A DNA stretch of 64,000 bases, taken from the NCBI GenBank assembly GCA_031423155.1, contig JANPEZ010000033.1, forward strand, positions 41,037 to 105,036, given 5' to 3'. The stretch is from JANPEZ01 sp031423155. Lineage in GTDB: Bacteria > Actinomycetota > UBA4738 > HRBIN12. Position numbers and translations under genes: made by a program. This document shows positions 50,296 to 59,242 of this stretch, one piece after another. The number at the start of each line of letters is the position of its first letter. Within the stretch, counting starts at the first letter, position 1. The notes under the pieces were generated by a model. It saw only the letters and a program-made list of their open reading frames with translations, did no database searches and was not told the origin of the DNA.

Positions 50296-52320
50296 TCAAG
50301 CCTGCCCAAGCCGCTTGAGCAGCTCGGCCTCGTCGATCACTTCGATGCCGAGCTGAACCGCCCTGTCGTACTTGGAACCGGGGTCCGCACCCGCCACGAC
50401 GAAGTCCGTCTTCTTCGAGACGCTGGACGCGACGCGCGCGCCGGCTGCCTGTGCAAGGGCGCTGGCCTCATCTCGCGAGAGGGTCGGAAGCCCGCCCGTC
50501 AGGACGATCGTCTTACCCTCCAGCGGCTTCGGGCCGACTTCCGCTATCCGCTCCTCGACCATCCTTAGGCCCGCGGCTCGCAGCCTTTCGACCAGCGCGA
50601 GGTTCTCCGGGTCGTCGAACCACTCGCGGACGCTGACGGCGATCTCGGGACCGATCTCGGGAACAGCGTCGATCTCGTCCTCGGTGGCAGCCGCGATGGC
50701 TTCCAGCGATCCGAAAGCCTCACTGAGTACCTGCGCGATATGACTTCCGACGTGACGGATGTTCAGGCCGACCAAGAGGCGCCAGATGGGCCGGTCCTTC
50801 GAGCCTTCGATGGCCGTAAGAAGGTTCGAGATCGACTTGTCTTTGAACCCGTCGAGTTCTGCGAGCTTCCCGGCGGTGAGCGAGTAGATATCGCCGGGGT
50901 CCTCGATAAAGCCATGATCGTGGAGCTGCATCACTGTGACCCCACCGAGGTGTTCGATGTCCATCGCTCCGCGAGAAGCGAAGTGGTACAGCCATTCCAC
51001 CCCTTGCGATGGGCAGCCGCGTTTGTTCGGACATCTGTAGTCGGCCTCACCCTCTCCCCGGATCAGCAGCGTGTTGCAAGCCGTGCAGGCTTTGGGCATC
51101 GACCATCTGCGAGCACTCTTCTTGCGCTTGGCCAGGACGGGGCCGACGATCTCGGGGATCACATCGCCCGCCCGGCGAACGATCACGGTGTCGCCCGGGC
51201 GAACGTCCTTACGCCGGACCTCGTCCTCGTTGTGAAGGGTGGCGTATGTCACGGTCACGCCGCCGACGAAGACCGGCTCGAGCACCGCGAACGGTGTCAC
51301 TCGTCCGGTGCGGCCTGTATGGACGTCGATCTTGCGGAGCAGGGTTGTGCGCTCCTCCGGAGGGAACTTGAAGGCGATCGCCCAGCGGGGTGCGTTGGAG
51401 GTCGCCCCCAATCTGCGCTGGAGATCCTGCTGATCGACCTTGACCACGACGCCGTCTATCTCCCAGTCGACCGTGTGCCGGTCGCGCCCCCACCTTTCAA
51501 CGAAGGCGAGGACCTCGTCCAGAGATCGTGCGGTCTGGGTGGTGGGCGCCACGGGCAGGCCCGCGTCACGCGCCCACGAAAGGAACCCAACATGCGAATC
51601 GAACGAGACGCCTTCGGCGAAGCCGAAGCTGTGGCACCACAGGCGAAGCGGCCTCGAAGCTGTGACCTTCGGATCCTTCTGGCGCAAAGACCCGGCCGCC
51701 GCGTTCCTGGGATTGGCGAAGGCCCTGTCGCCCCTTGCCGTCAGCTCCTCGTTCAGACGCGCGAAAGCCTTCACCGGCAGGTACATCTCGCCACGAACCT
51801 CAAGGACCTTCGGCGGGTTCGTCCCCCGAAGCCGCATCGGCACGCCTCGGACCGTCCGTGCGTTGGCGGTTATGTCCTCGCCGACGTGACCGTCGCCGCG
51901 GGTGGCCGCCTTAACCAGCAGCCCGTCCTCGTAGGTCATGGCGCAGGCCACACCGTCGATCTTCAATTCGCAGGCGAACCGCGCTTCGTTCCCGACCGTC
52001 TTCTCCACCCGCGCAGCCCAGGCTTGAAGTTCCGCGGTCGAGAACGCGTTGTCCAAGGACAGCATAGGAGCCCTGTGCACGACGGGCGCGAATAGATCCG
52101 CGGGACTCGCCCCCACACGCTGGGTCGGAGAATCGGGGGTCACCAGCTCCGGAAGGTCGTCCTCGAACCCGGCGAGGTCCCGCATCAGCTCGTCGTACTC
52201 GGAGTCGGTGACCTCAGGATCATCGAGCACGTGGTAGCGGTACGAGTGGTGGTTGAGAAGCTCGCGAAGTTCTTCGACGCGCAGCTTGGCCGCGGCCCTG
52301 GCCCGATCGTCCTTCGCCAC
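50296..52320 (-). CDS. ligA: NAD+-dependent DNA ligase
   Basis: 674 residues, full length. The adenylated lysine is in CELKIDGVA (K120). SLDNAFS, LEVRGEMYLP and EIDGVVVKVDQ are nucleotidyltransferase motifs; CTACN...RCPNKRGCPSQ is the zinc-finger; several helix-hairpin-helix units lead to a C-terminal BRCT domain (GKTIVLTGGLPTLSRDEASAL). It seals nicks in replication and repair. Upstream UPF0280 gene ends five bases before its start, and gatC follows, so the cluster may be one transcript. Confidence 0.97.
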   Translation of the reverse strand: MAKDDRARAAAKLRVEELRELLNHHSYRYHVLDDPEVTDSEYDELMRDLAGFEDDLPELVTPDSPTQRVGASPADLFAPVVHRAPMLSLDNAFSTAELQAWAARVEKTVGNEARFACELKIDGVACAMTYEDGLLVKAATRGDGHVGEDITANARTVRGVPMRLRGTNPPKVLEVRGEMYLPVKAFARLNEELTARGDRAFANPRNAAAGSLRQKDPKVTASRPLRLWCHSFGFAEGVSFDSHVGFLSWARDAGLPVAPTTQTARSLDEVLAFVERWGRDRHTVDWEIDGVVVKVDQQDLQRRLGATSNAPRWAIAFKFPPEERTTLLRKIDVHTGRTGRVTPFAVLEPVFVGGVTVTYATLHNEDEVRRKDVRPGDTVIVRRAGDVIPEIVGPVLAKRKKSARRWSMPKACTACNTLLIRGEGEADYRCPNKRGCPSQGVEWLYHFASRGAMDIEHLGGVTVMQLHDHGFIEDPGDIYSLTAGKLAELDGFKDKSISNLLTAIEGSKDRPIWRLLVGLNIRHVGSHIAQVLSEAFGSLEAIAAATEDEIDAVPEIGPEIAVSVREWFDDPENLALVERLRAAGLRMVEERIAEVGPKPLEGKTIVLTGGLPTLSRDEASALAQAAGARVASSVSKKTDFVVAGADPGSKYDRAVQLGIEVIDEAELLKRLGQA

Positions 52321-52324
52321 GGCG

Positions 52325-53002
52325 CTACTGCGCTATCTCGACGCCGCCGGCAACGCCGATCTGCTCCCCGACCACGATCACGCCGCCGATCACGCCGGGC
52401 ACCTGTTGCAGGTACTGCAGCGCCTGGTGGAAACCGTTCGGCTTGGGAAGCAAGGCCTGCACGCCCGCCGCTGCGGCGTCCGCGAGCATGCACGAGCGCG
52501 CCAGTACCGCCAAGCCGTCGGGACCCTCGCCCCCACGGCCGCGACCGAGCGTCGTGGAAACGCCGACCCCCTCATCGCTCGGCTGAACCACGACCGCGAT
52601 CGGCTCCCCCCCGTGGCGTTTGACCGAGAGCTTGATGGGACGCCGGGTCAGGATGAAGTAGTCCCCCGCGCATGCGACGGTCAGTTCGTCCATGGCCCTT
52701 GCCAGGAACCTGCCGACCTGGTCCGTCACCGCCCCCTGGAAGGCGAACATCGGACCGACACCGGCCGCCGCGGAAGCATGGATCATCTCCCTGACTATCT
52801 CCGGAGCATCTGCCGGCATCGGGATGGGGCGTTTCGACTCGCTGAAGGAGGGGTCGCGTAGCGCGTAGGACTGGAGCTGTTCCCAGAACGAGAGCGCCGC
52901 GGCTCGCGATTCCTCTGCGAAGTCGGGCGATGCGGTTATGTGCAGGGTCATGTCCTGCACCTGTATGTCGAAGCTTTTCGGCTTGCGCTTCAGCAGCTTC
53001 AC
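52325..53002 (-). CDS. UPF0280 family protein (ApbE-like fold)
   Basis: 225 residues. RRPIKLSVKRHGGEPIAVVVQPSDEGVGVSTTLGRGRG and the start FAEESRAAALSFWEQLQSY fit the UPF0280 group, remote relatives of the ApbE flavin transferase. ADAAAAGV and the Gly-rich KPNGFHQALQYLQQVPGVIGGVIVVG resemble the family's C-terminal half. No function has been assigned to the family. It lies four bases upstream of ligA. Confidence 0.72.
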   Translation of the reverse strand: MKLLKRKPKSFDIQVQDMTLHITASPDFAEESRAAALSFWEQLQSYALRDPSFSESKRPIPMPADAPEIVREMIHASAAAGVGPMFAFQGAVTDQVGRFLARAMDELTVACAGDYFILTRRPIKLSVKRHGGEPIAVVVQPSDEGVGVSTTLGRGRGGEGPDGLAVLARSCMLADAAAAGVQALLPKPNGFHQALQYLQQVPGVIGGVIVVGEQIGVAGGVEIAQ

Positions 53003-53072
53003 GTTCGTGCTCCCTCGGCCATCTAGGCGATGATAGCCGAGCCCTGCGACAGGCCCGGAAGCCGCGCCGGCT

Positions 53073-53468
53073 TCAGCCGCTCATGACGACGTCGATGGCC
53101 GCCTGATCCTCGTTCATCGCCCAGAACTCGGCCACCTTCCCGTCGCGGATATGCATGATCTGCACCAGGGGCCCGGTGGCTGTTCCGCCACTGGCGTTCG
53201 AGACCGTGGCCTCGGCCAGGACGACCACGTGCTCATCGTTGGCCACTACGTCGTGGATCGAGAACGTGATGCTCACTCCGTTCTCACGCATCTTGCCTAT
53301 GCGGCCAAGCACTTCAGCCTTCCCGTGATGGTCGCCGCTATAGGGATTCCCGCCGGGGGCGTGCCAGACGATGTCGTCGGCGAAGGATCCCGCCAATGTC
53401 TCGAAGTCTCCGCGGAGGAACGCTTCGAGGGCCGCCCTCGTGGATGCCGCGTTCGGGTGATCCGTCAT
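53073..53468 (-). CDS. SnoaL/NTF2-like (ketosteroid-isomerase-related) protein
   Basis: 131 residues from ATG 53468, with GGGGGAAGG just before it; a longer frame to 53534 is unlikely. RAALEAFLRGDFETLAGSFADDIVWHAPGGNPYSGDHHGKAEVLG is the NTF2-like cone with a pocket His and Asp, closing with IRDGKVAEFWAMNEDQAAIDV. Such proteins are isomerases, cyclases or ligand pockets. Substrate unknown. The mnmA gene stops 66 bases upstream on the same strand. Confidence 0.82.
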   Translation of the reverse strand: MTDHPNAASTRAALEAFLRGDFETLAGSFADDIVWHAPGGNPYSGDHHGKAEVLGRIGKMRENGVSITFSIHDVVANDEHVVVLAEATVSNASGGTATGPLVQIMHIRDGKVAEFWAMNEDQAAIDVVMSG

Positions 53469-53533
53469 ACCTTCCCCCTTCGACGAGATGGACCCGGATA
53501 CCCTCTCACTCGCGTCCACGAAGACGCAACCCA

Positions 53534-54604
53534 TCAGGGTATGGATCGCACGATGCGGCCGCCGCCGAGCAACTCATCGCCCCAGTACGCAACGACGCTC
53601 TGACCCGGCGCAACGGCTCGCTGAGGAGCGCGGAACTCGATCCGGGCCCGTCCGTCATCGAGGGGCTCGATAACGGCCGCCACGTCTTCACCCCTGTAGC
53701 GGATCTTCAGATCGGCCTCGAAGGGACCCTCGACCGGTGGCTCACCGGCCACCCAGGTCACCCGGTCGGCGAACAGCCCCCGACGGGCCAGCAGTTCCAG
53801 CGGCCCCACGACCACGCGGTTCGCCCGGGCATCTATGTCGACGACGTAAACGGGAGCCCCGGTTGCGACCCCCAGGCCGCGTCTTTGGCCGACCGTGTAT
53901 CGCGCGGTCCCTTTGTGTTCGCCGATGATCCGCCCACCCGCATCGACGATCTCTCCGCCGACGAGCGACTCGGGAACGTGGGTCTGCAGGAAGGCGCCGT
54001 GATCGCCGGCGGGAGCGAAGCACACCTCCTGGGAGTCGGGCTTGTCGGCGACGGGCAGCCCGAACCGCTCGGCGTGTCGGCGGGTCTCGGACTTGCTCAT
54101 CCCGCCCACCGGGAACAGTGAACGAGCCAGCTCCCGTTGACCCAGCGTGTGCAACATGTACGACTGATCCTTGCCGGGGTCGGCTCCTCGGCGAAGGTGC
54201 CAGGTCCCATCGTGGTCGGTCCTGACGTAGTGCCCTGTAGCGACGAAGTCGATGCCGAGCTCCTGCGCCCTGGCCAGGAACGCCCCGAACTTGATCTGCT
54301 CGTTGCAGCGAACACACGGATTCGGCGTCCGCCCCGCCGCGTGCTCTGCGAAGAAGTCGGCTAGAACCGTTTCGGCGAAAGTCTCGGACATGTCGGGTAC
54401 CTCGAGATCGAAACCGGCGATGCGAGCCACCTCCTGCGCGTCGCTGCGTGCCCGAGGCCCGCAGCAGCCGTGCTCGACCCCCTCCGCGGCATCGACGAGC
54501 TTCATGTGCGAGCCCAGGACCTCGTACCCCTGCTCCAGGAGCAGGCAAGCGGCGACCGAGGAATCGACTCCGCCCGACATCCCGACCAGCACAGATGGCT
54601 TCAT
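53534..54604 (-). CDS. mnmA: tRNA-specific 2-thiouridylase
   Basis: 356 residues from ATG 54604 (ATG 54610 also possible). GMSGGVDSS (8-16) is the PP-loop for ATP; catalytic cysteines are in TPNPCVRCN (C97) and SQEVCFAP (C195). FVATGHYVRTD and KDQSYMLHTLGQ match MnmA. It adds sulfur to U34 of tRNA-Lys, Glu and Gln. Upstream and divergent lies the pabB-pabC fusion, 59 bp away. Confidence 0.95.
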   Translation of the reverse strand: MKPSVLVGMSGGVDSSVAACLLLEQGYEVLGSHMKLVDAAEGVEHGCCGPRARSDAQEVARIAGFDLEVPDMSETFAETVLADFFAEHAAGRTPNPCVRCNEQIKFGAFLARAQELGIDFVATGHYVRTDHDGTWHLRRGADPGKDQSYMLHTLGQRELARSLFPVGGMSKSETRRHAERFGLPVADKPDSQEVCFAPAGDHGAFLQTHVPESLVGGEIVDAGGRIIGEHKGTARYTVGQRRGLGVATGAPVYVVDIDARANRVVVGPLELLARRGLFADRVTWVAGEPPVEGPFEADLKIRYRGEDVAAVIEPLDDGRARIEFRAPQRAVAPGQSVVAYWGDELLGGGRIVRSIP

Positions 54605-54663
54605 GACCATCGAGGCTAGCACCGCCTCCCGACCTCGCCGCGAGCCCGCGTATCGTTTGCGCC

Positions 54664-56430
54664 ATGGAGTTCAGATCCGATGACCTGACGCCCTCCGGAG
54701 CCTCCTTCCGGCTGGCCGAGCCGGTCGGCGTACTGGAGGCGACGCGTCCGGACGAGGTGGCCGGTGCGATCGATGCCGCCGAAGCGGCCTCGGCTCGCGG
54801 CCTTTGGGTAGGAGGATTCGTCTCCTACGAGGCGGGAGCTGCGCTAGATCCGGCGCTGTCCGTCCGAAGGCGATTCGACGGCGATAGGTTCGCGTCACTG
54901 CCGCTCGCCTGGTTCGCGATGTTCGAACGTCGTGAGGAGACGGCCCTTCCCGAGCCCCGGGACGACGCTCCCCTTCCGGGTGGCGATCCGTGGAAACCCT
55001 CGATCGATCGCGCGACCTACGACGCGGCAATCGAGCGGATCCGCGATCACATCGCCGCGGGCGAGACCTATCAGACGAACTTCACGTTGAGGCTGCACTC
55101 GACCATCGGCGGGGACCCACGCGGGCTCTACCGGGATCTTTGCTTCGCCCAAAGGGGCGGCCACGCCGTCTACCTGGACACGGGACGCCATCGCGTGCTC
55201 TCGGCATCTCCCGAACTCTTCTTCCGTCTCGAGGGAACCCGGATCACCACGAGGCCGATGAAGGGGACCATCCGTCGAGGCCGCTGGCCCCAGGAAGACG
55301 AAGCGATGGCCGCGACCCTGGTCGCGTCGGCGAAGGATCGAGCGGAGAACGCCATGATCGTCGACCTCCTAAGGAACGATCTTGGCCGCATCGCCGAACC
55401 CGGAGTCGTCTCTTGGGACCGGGTGTTCGAAGCCGAGCGCTACGAAACCGTCTGGCAACTAACCTCGACCGTGACTGCGACGTTGCCGGCGGCGACCGGT
55501 CTCACGGATGTGTTCCGCGCTCTCTTCCCGAGCGGGTCGGTCACCGGCGCGCCCAAGGTCAGCAGCATGCAGATCATCTCCGAACTCGAGGATTCGCCTC
55601 GGGGCGTGTACTGCGGCGCGGTGGGTTGGCTCGCTCCGGAAGGCGCGCCCGGTCCCAGGGCATCCTTCAACGTGGCTATCAGGACGGTCGTGATCGACGC
55701 CTCGACGGGATACGCCGAGTACGGAGTGGGTGGAGGCATCACATGGGATTCGTCGGCATCGGGCGAGTACGACGAAACCATCGCCAAGGCGAAGGTCCTT
55801 ACCTCGCGACGGCCTGCCTTCGAACTGCTGGAGACCCTCCTGCACGAACCCGAGTCCGGCTACCGGCGGCTGGACCTTCACCTCGAGCGACTCAGAGCCT
55901 CTGCCGGATACTTCGGCTTCCGCTTCGACGAACACGTGGTGAGGAACGCTCTCATGACCGTATCCACCGAGACCTCGGACAAACCCGCCAGAGTCAGGCT
56001 CCTGTTGGCACGGTCCGGAGCGGTTACGACCGGCACGCTGCCCCTGGCGGCCGGCGCCCGGTCACCCGTGCGGCTGTCCCTCGACGATCACGCCGTCGAC
56101 CCGGCAGACGTGATGCTGTTCCACAAGACCTCACTGCGAGATCGCTACGATCGTGTTCGCGACCGCCACCCCGGGTCCGATGACGTATTGATGGTCAACG
56201 ACCGCGGGGAGGTAACCGAGTCCACCATCGCTAACGTGGCCGTCAAGATCGGTGGCCGATGGTTGACCCCTCCCCTGGATTGCGGCCTACTTCCGGGGAC
56301 GGAGCGAGCAGCTCTGTTGGCCGAAGGGACCATCGCGGAACGCATCATCCGGATCGAGGACCTGGCCGACGCCGAGGGCATCGCCCTGATCAACTCCACG
56401 CGCCTTTGGCGCGATGCCGAGCTCGTCTAG
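54664..56430 (+). CDS. pabB: aminodeoxychorismate synthase component I fused to aminodeoxychorismate lyase
   Basis: 588 residues. The N-terminal part (to about 380) is a chorismate-using enzyme: AAGETYQTNFTLRL, STRPMKGT-like RPMKGTIRRGRW with the active-site Lys, LRNDLGRIAEPGVV, and FPSGSVTGAPKVSSMQIISELE. The PMKGT motif marks PabB rather than TrpE. The remainder (about 395-588) is a class IV PLP enzyme, with FHKTSLRDRYD carrying the PLP lysine and VTESTIANVAV, so it makes 4-aminobenzoate. The two-domain fusion is common in bacteria. The amidase PabA is not in the window. Confidence 0.92.
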   Translation: MEFRSDDLTPSGASFRLAEPVGVLEATRPDEVAGAIDAAEAASARGLWVGGFVSYEAGAALDPALSVRRRFDGDRFASLPLAWFAMFERREETALPEPRDDAPLPGGDPWKPSIDRATYDAAIERIRDHIAAGETYQTNFTLRLHSTIGGDPRGLYRDLCFAQRGGHAVYLDTGRHRVLSASPELFFRLEGTRITTRPMKGTIRRGRWPQEDEAMAATLVASAKDRAENAMIVDLLRNDLGRIAEPGVVSWDRVFEAERYETVWQLTSTVTATLPAATGLTDVFRALFPSGSVTGAPKVSSMQIISELEDSPRGVYCGAVGWLAPEGAPGPRASFNVAIRTVVIDASTGYAEYGVGGGITWDSSASGEYDETIAKAKVLTSRRPAFELLETLLHEPESGYRRLDLHLERLRASAGYFGFRFDEHVVRNALMTVSTETSDKPARVRLLLARSGAVTTGTLPLAAGARSPVRLSLDDHAVDPADVMLFHKTSLRDRYDRVRDRHPGSDDVLMVNDRGEVTESTIANVAVKIGGRWLTPPLDCGLLPGTERAALLAEGTIAERIIRIEDLADAEGIALINSTRLWRDAELV

Positions 56431-56606
56431 TCGGTGCTGCCGGCCGGCTTCTCCTCCGGGAAGGAGTAGGGGCGCATCCTGTCCTCATCGAGCGGGCACG
56501 CGCACAAGGGACAGCGAGGCGGATCCTCGTAGACGAGGACCGTCCGCTCGCAGAACGGACACTCTGACTCCCGCATAGCGGGAGGTTCGTCGATGTGATC
56601 GGACAT
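56427..56606 (-). CDS. small zinc-finger protein (CPFC/CPLC)
   Basis: 59 residues from ATG 56606. ESECPFCERTVLVYEDPPRCPLCACPLDED has two CPxC knuckles about 18 residues apart, a treble-clef or rubredoxin-like zinc site, followed by an acidic end with PYSFPEEKP. Its stop shares the CTAG with the stop of the pabB-pabC gene. No family named. A start at 56642 would add residues without the pattern. Confidence 0.62.
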   Translation of the reverse strand: MSDHIDEPPAMRESECPFCERTVLVYEDPPRCPLCACPLDEDRMRPYSFPEEKPAGSTD

Positions 56607-56685
56607 AGTTATGGTCGCGCTCGGGGGGAGCGGTCCATACATACATCGGCTCGCGACGTGCCTGCCTTGAACGAAGCCCGCAAAG

Positions 56686-56714
56686 GTGAAGCCCTCCCGC
56701 GTGGGGAGGGCTTC
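56686..56714 (-). terminator. hairpin terminator below the 56736 gene
   Basis: Perfect 11-base inverted repeat GAAGCCCTCCC / GGGAGGGCTTC with a 7-base loop, 21 bases past the stop of the 56736 gene on the minus strand; the following bases ACCTTT give only a short T run. Also palindromic for read-through from the plus strand. Confidence 0.75.
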
Positions 56715-56735
56715 GTGCCTCGAGAAAGAGGGCGA

Positions 56736-56939
56736 CTAAGCGGCTTCCTTGCTGCTCTTCCTCTTGCCACGAGGTACGTAGGAGTGGACGGGTTCGTGCT
56801 GCCAGCAGAACTTCCACTTGTTGTAGATCGAGAGTTTGGTGCTACAGCCGGGATCGGCGCAAACGCGTCCCTCCGCGAACTTCGAGTTCGGCCGGGGAAG
56901 GGTTCTCACGGCGCCGCCGCGGTACCTCTCCTGAGCCAC
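56736..56939 (-). CDS. small Cys-containing protein (CxxxGC...CWQHE)
   Basis: 67 residues if started at GTG 56939, with AGGATGTGAGG in front; GTG 56909 and a long ATG 57029 are alternatives, but the last runs across a -10-like GTATACGGT. RVCADPGCSTKLSIYNKWKFCWQHEP is the heart: Cys pair, then CWQH, a zinc-finger-like pattern with a basic tail RGKRKSSKE. Rich in Lys/Arg, so nucleic-acid binding is possible. It is followed by a strong terminator hairpin. Confidence 0.6.
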   Translation of the reverse strand: MAQERYRGGAVRTLPRPNSKFAEGRVCADPGCSTKLSIYNKWKFCWQHEPVHSYVPRGKRKSSKEAA

Positions 56940-57041
56940 TTGCCTCACATCCTTTCGTGAGGCTCGCCGATACGGGCACTTCCCTGCGGGCCTCGCACCG
57001 TATACGAACCCAAGAGGCCCCGGGTTCATTCCGGACCCGGG

Positions 57042-57530
57042 TTAGTCGGCTGTCAGGCGTTCGGCCAGGCCCTTCGTGGAGGAGGTCAACTGAACGACCC
57101 GCGGGGTGAAGCCCATCGATTCCCAGAAGTGCATGGCCCCTTGATTGGGAGCGAAGGTTTTCAGTTCTATCCAGGGGATGTCCCGCTCCTCGGCTAGGCG
57201 TGCGGCCTCGGCAACCAAGGCCCGGCCGACGCCGCGCCCTCGGAAGTCAGCGCGCACCACCACCCCGGACAGCTCGAGAGCCAGTTCATCGGAGAAGCGA
57301 GAGGGTACCCTCGTCTCGCCGTAGGCCATGCCGACCACATCGCCTCCGGCCTCTGCGACCAGGACCATCGAGTCGGTCTTCTCCATCGCCTCTCGGTACT
57401 TCTGCCCGACCTGGTCGTAGAACCCGGGCCGTGGGGTGAACACACGCCAGTCCCTTTGCATCGTGTCCAACTCTTGGAAGAGTTCCACTAGCGCCGGCGC
57501 GTCTGCCGGCAAAGCTCTCCTGACCTTCAA
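57042..57530 (-). CDS. GNAT-family N-acetyltransferase
   Basis: 162 residues. VRRALPADAPALVELF opens the GNAT fold, and VVRADFRGRGVGRALVAEAARLAEE (about 92-116) is motif A with the acetyl-CoA phosphate loop RGRGVG. AMHFWESMGFTPR is motif B. Substrate unknown. It starts with an ATGA overlap of the enoyl-CoA hydratase stop and is followed by a GC-rich dyad at about 57018-57041. Confidence 0.9.
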   Translation of the reverse strand: MKVRRALPADAPALVELFQELDTMQRDWRVFTPRPGFYDQVGQKYREAMEKTDSMVLVAEAGGDVVGMAYGETRVPSRFSDELALELSGVVVRADFRGRGVGRALVAEAARLAEERDIPWIELKTFAPNQGAMHFWESMGFTPRVVQLTSSTKGLAERLTAD

Positions 57531-58300
57531 ACGACACCTCCGGTGAAGTTGGGATCACGTTTCTCCAAGAAGGCTGTCATCCCCTCCTTCTGATCCGGAC
57601 TGCCGAACAGCGAGAGGAACAGCTCGCGCTCGCGCGCGTGACCTTCTCTTGAGGAGTAGCCGGCCATGATGGCCGCCTTGGCGGCGCCGAGTGCCATCCG
57701 CGGGCCGTTCGCGAATCGGCGCGCGGCCGAGACGGCGGCGCCCAGCACGTCGTCGGCGGGATGGATCGCTTCGCATATGCCGGTCCGCAGGGCCTCCTCC
57801 GCGCCCACCTGACGGCCGGAGTAGACGAGCTCGCGCGTACGGCCAGGCCCTATGAGACGCGCGAGCCGCTGGGTCCCGCCCGCCCCCGGGATCACTCCTA
57901 TGAGGATCTCGGGCTGGCCGACCTTTGCGTCGTCGGCCATGTAACGCAGGTCGGCGGCCAGTGCCAACTCCAGGCCACCGCCGAGCGCGAACCCGGTGAT
58001 GGCGGCTATCGAGATCTTCGGCATCGCCTCCAACAGGTCCAGGGCATCGGCCAGGGCAGCCACGGTCGGGCGCATCTCGGCCGGCCCGAACCCTGCCATC
58101 TCCTTGATGTCCGCGCCGGCCGCGAAGAGCTTGCGTCCCCCCCAGATCACGAGCGCGCCGACATCAGGGTTCGCCGCCGCCTGCTCGAAGACCTGTCCGA
58201 ACTCGCGGCCGACCGCAGCGCTGATCGCATTGGCCGGCGGACGATGGAGCCGGACTATCGCAACGCCGTCATCGATATCCAGGTTCACGAACTCACCCAT
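57527..58300 (-). CDS. enoyl-CoA hydratase/isomerase family protein
   Basis: 257 residues from ATG 58300, with AAGGATAGGAAT directly in front. AAGADIKEMAGF and ITGFALGGGLELALAADLRY hold the oxyanion hole, GGGLEL and GQPEILIG carry both catalytic Glu residues of crotonases, and IPGAGGTQRLARLIG is the standard next strand. It likely hydrates 2-enoyl-CoA in beta-oxidation. The GNAT gene overlaps its stop by 4 bases. Confidence 0.92.
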   Translation of the reverse strand: MGEFVNLDIDDGVAIVRLHRPPANAISAAVGREFGQVFEQAAANPDVGALVIWGGRKLFAAGADIKEMAGFGPAEMRPTVAALADALDLLEAMPKISIAAITGFALGGGLELALAADLRYMADDAKVGQPEILIGVIPGAGGTQRLARLIGPGRTRELVYSGRQVGAEEALRTGICEAIHPADDVLGAAVSAARRFANGPRMALGAAKAAIMAGYSSREGHARERELFLSLFGSPDQKEGMTAFLEKRDPNFTGGVV

Positions 58301-58304
58301 ATTC

Positions 58305-59204
58305 CTATCCTTGCAGACCCTCGGCGCGTAGGGCGTCAACGCGCTCGAGCGTGACCTTCAGTCCCTCGAGCAACCTGGTTCGCTCGATCCCGAAAGCCGC
58401 GGAAGCATCAGTGGCGTCGGCCCTGCTCGGCAATCCGAACAGCTCGCAAGCCCGCACCGAAACCCCGGCCTGAAGGAGGCTTCTCAGGCGGCGGGCGGCG
58501 TCGTCGGGCTCCAGCGGCTCGGGCTCGCGGATCTCGCCTCCCAGCATCCTGACGAACGCCGAGGCCGTGATCACGTCTGGCCCTTCGAGTGCGTACGTGC
58601 CCTCAGGATGCTCGCGCACGTCGTCGGCGGCCGCGATAACCGCGGCCAGATCATCGACGAAGACGGGTGCCATCTCCTGCCCGCCGGGGGCGACGACTAT
58701 CGGCGGGTCCTCGAGGGCTCCCTCGACGGCGGCGGTGAACCAGAAGCCACCCATCCCGTAGACGTGGGTGCTGCGGATGATCACGTGGTCCAGCCCGCTC
58801 GCTCGAACCTCGTCCTCGGCCGAGCCCTTGGCTCTGAGATACGGATGAGCCGATGAGGGATCCGCACCCGTGGCGGAAACCAGGATGAATCGGCGCACCC
58901 CTGCGACCTTGGCCGCCTCCAGAGCAACCTTCACCGAGCGCAGGTTCGCGTCGATGATCGCGCCGTCATCGGCTTGGTCTACCCCGCCGGTGAGGTGGAT
59001 CAGAGTGAATGCGCCGTAGAGGGTCTCGGTCAAGGCTTCCACATCGTCGGCTCGGCCGACCGCGACCTTGGCGCCGAGTCTTCGAAGCTCTTCGGCGGCA
59101 TCGTAGCGACGGACGTAGGCGCGCACCTCCGGGTCACGAGCAACGAGGGCCGGGATCGCCGCTCGTCCTATGACGCCCGAGGCGCCTGTAACCATGACCG
59201 TCAT
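58305..59204 (-). CDS. NAD(P)-dependent SDR/epimerase-like protein (NmrA type)
   Basis: 299 residues from ATG 59204. VTGASGVIGRAAI (about 5-17) is the nucleotide fold. AYVRRYDAAEELRRLGAKVAVGRADD is NmrA-like, and RFILVSATGADPSSAHPYLRAKGSAEDEVRASGLDHVIIRSTHVYG shows a Y-x3-K-like pair within YLRAKG. The acceptor domain includes VFVDDLAAVIAAA. Reduction or redox sensing is possible. Its stop sits 4 bases before the enoyl-CoA hydratase ATG. Confidence 0.85.
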   Translation of the reverse strand: MTVMVTGASGVIGRAAIPALVARDPEVRAYVRRYDAAEELRRLGAKVAVGRADDVEALTETLYGAFTLIHLTGGVDQADDGAIIDANLRSVKVALEAAKVAGVRRFILVSATGADPSSAHPYLRAKGSAEDEVRASGLDHVIIRSTHVYGMGGFWFTAAVEGALEDPPIVVAPGGQEMAPVFVDDLAAVIAAADDVREHPEGTYALEGPDVITASAFVRMLGGEIREPEPLEPDDAARRLRSLLQAGVSVRACELFGLPSRADATDASAAFGIERTRLLEGLKVTLERVDALRAEGLQG

Positions 59205-59242
59205 GGCCCAGATGCTACCGGCGCCGAGGTAGGCTCCGACCC

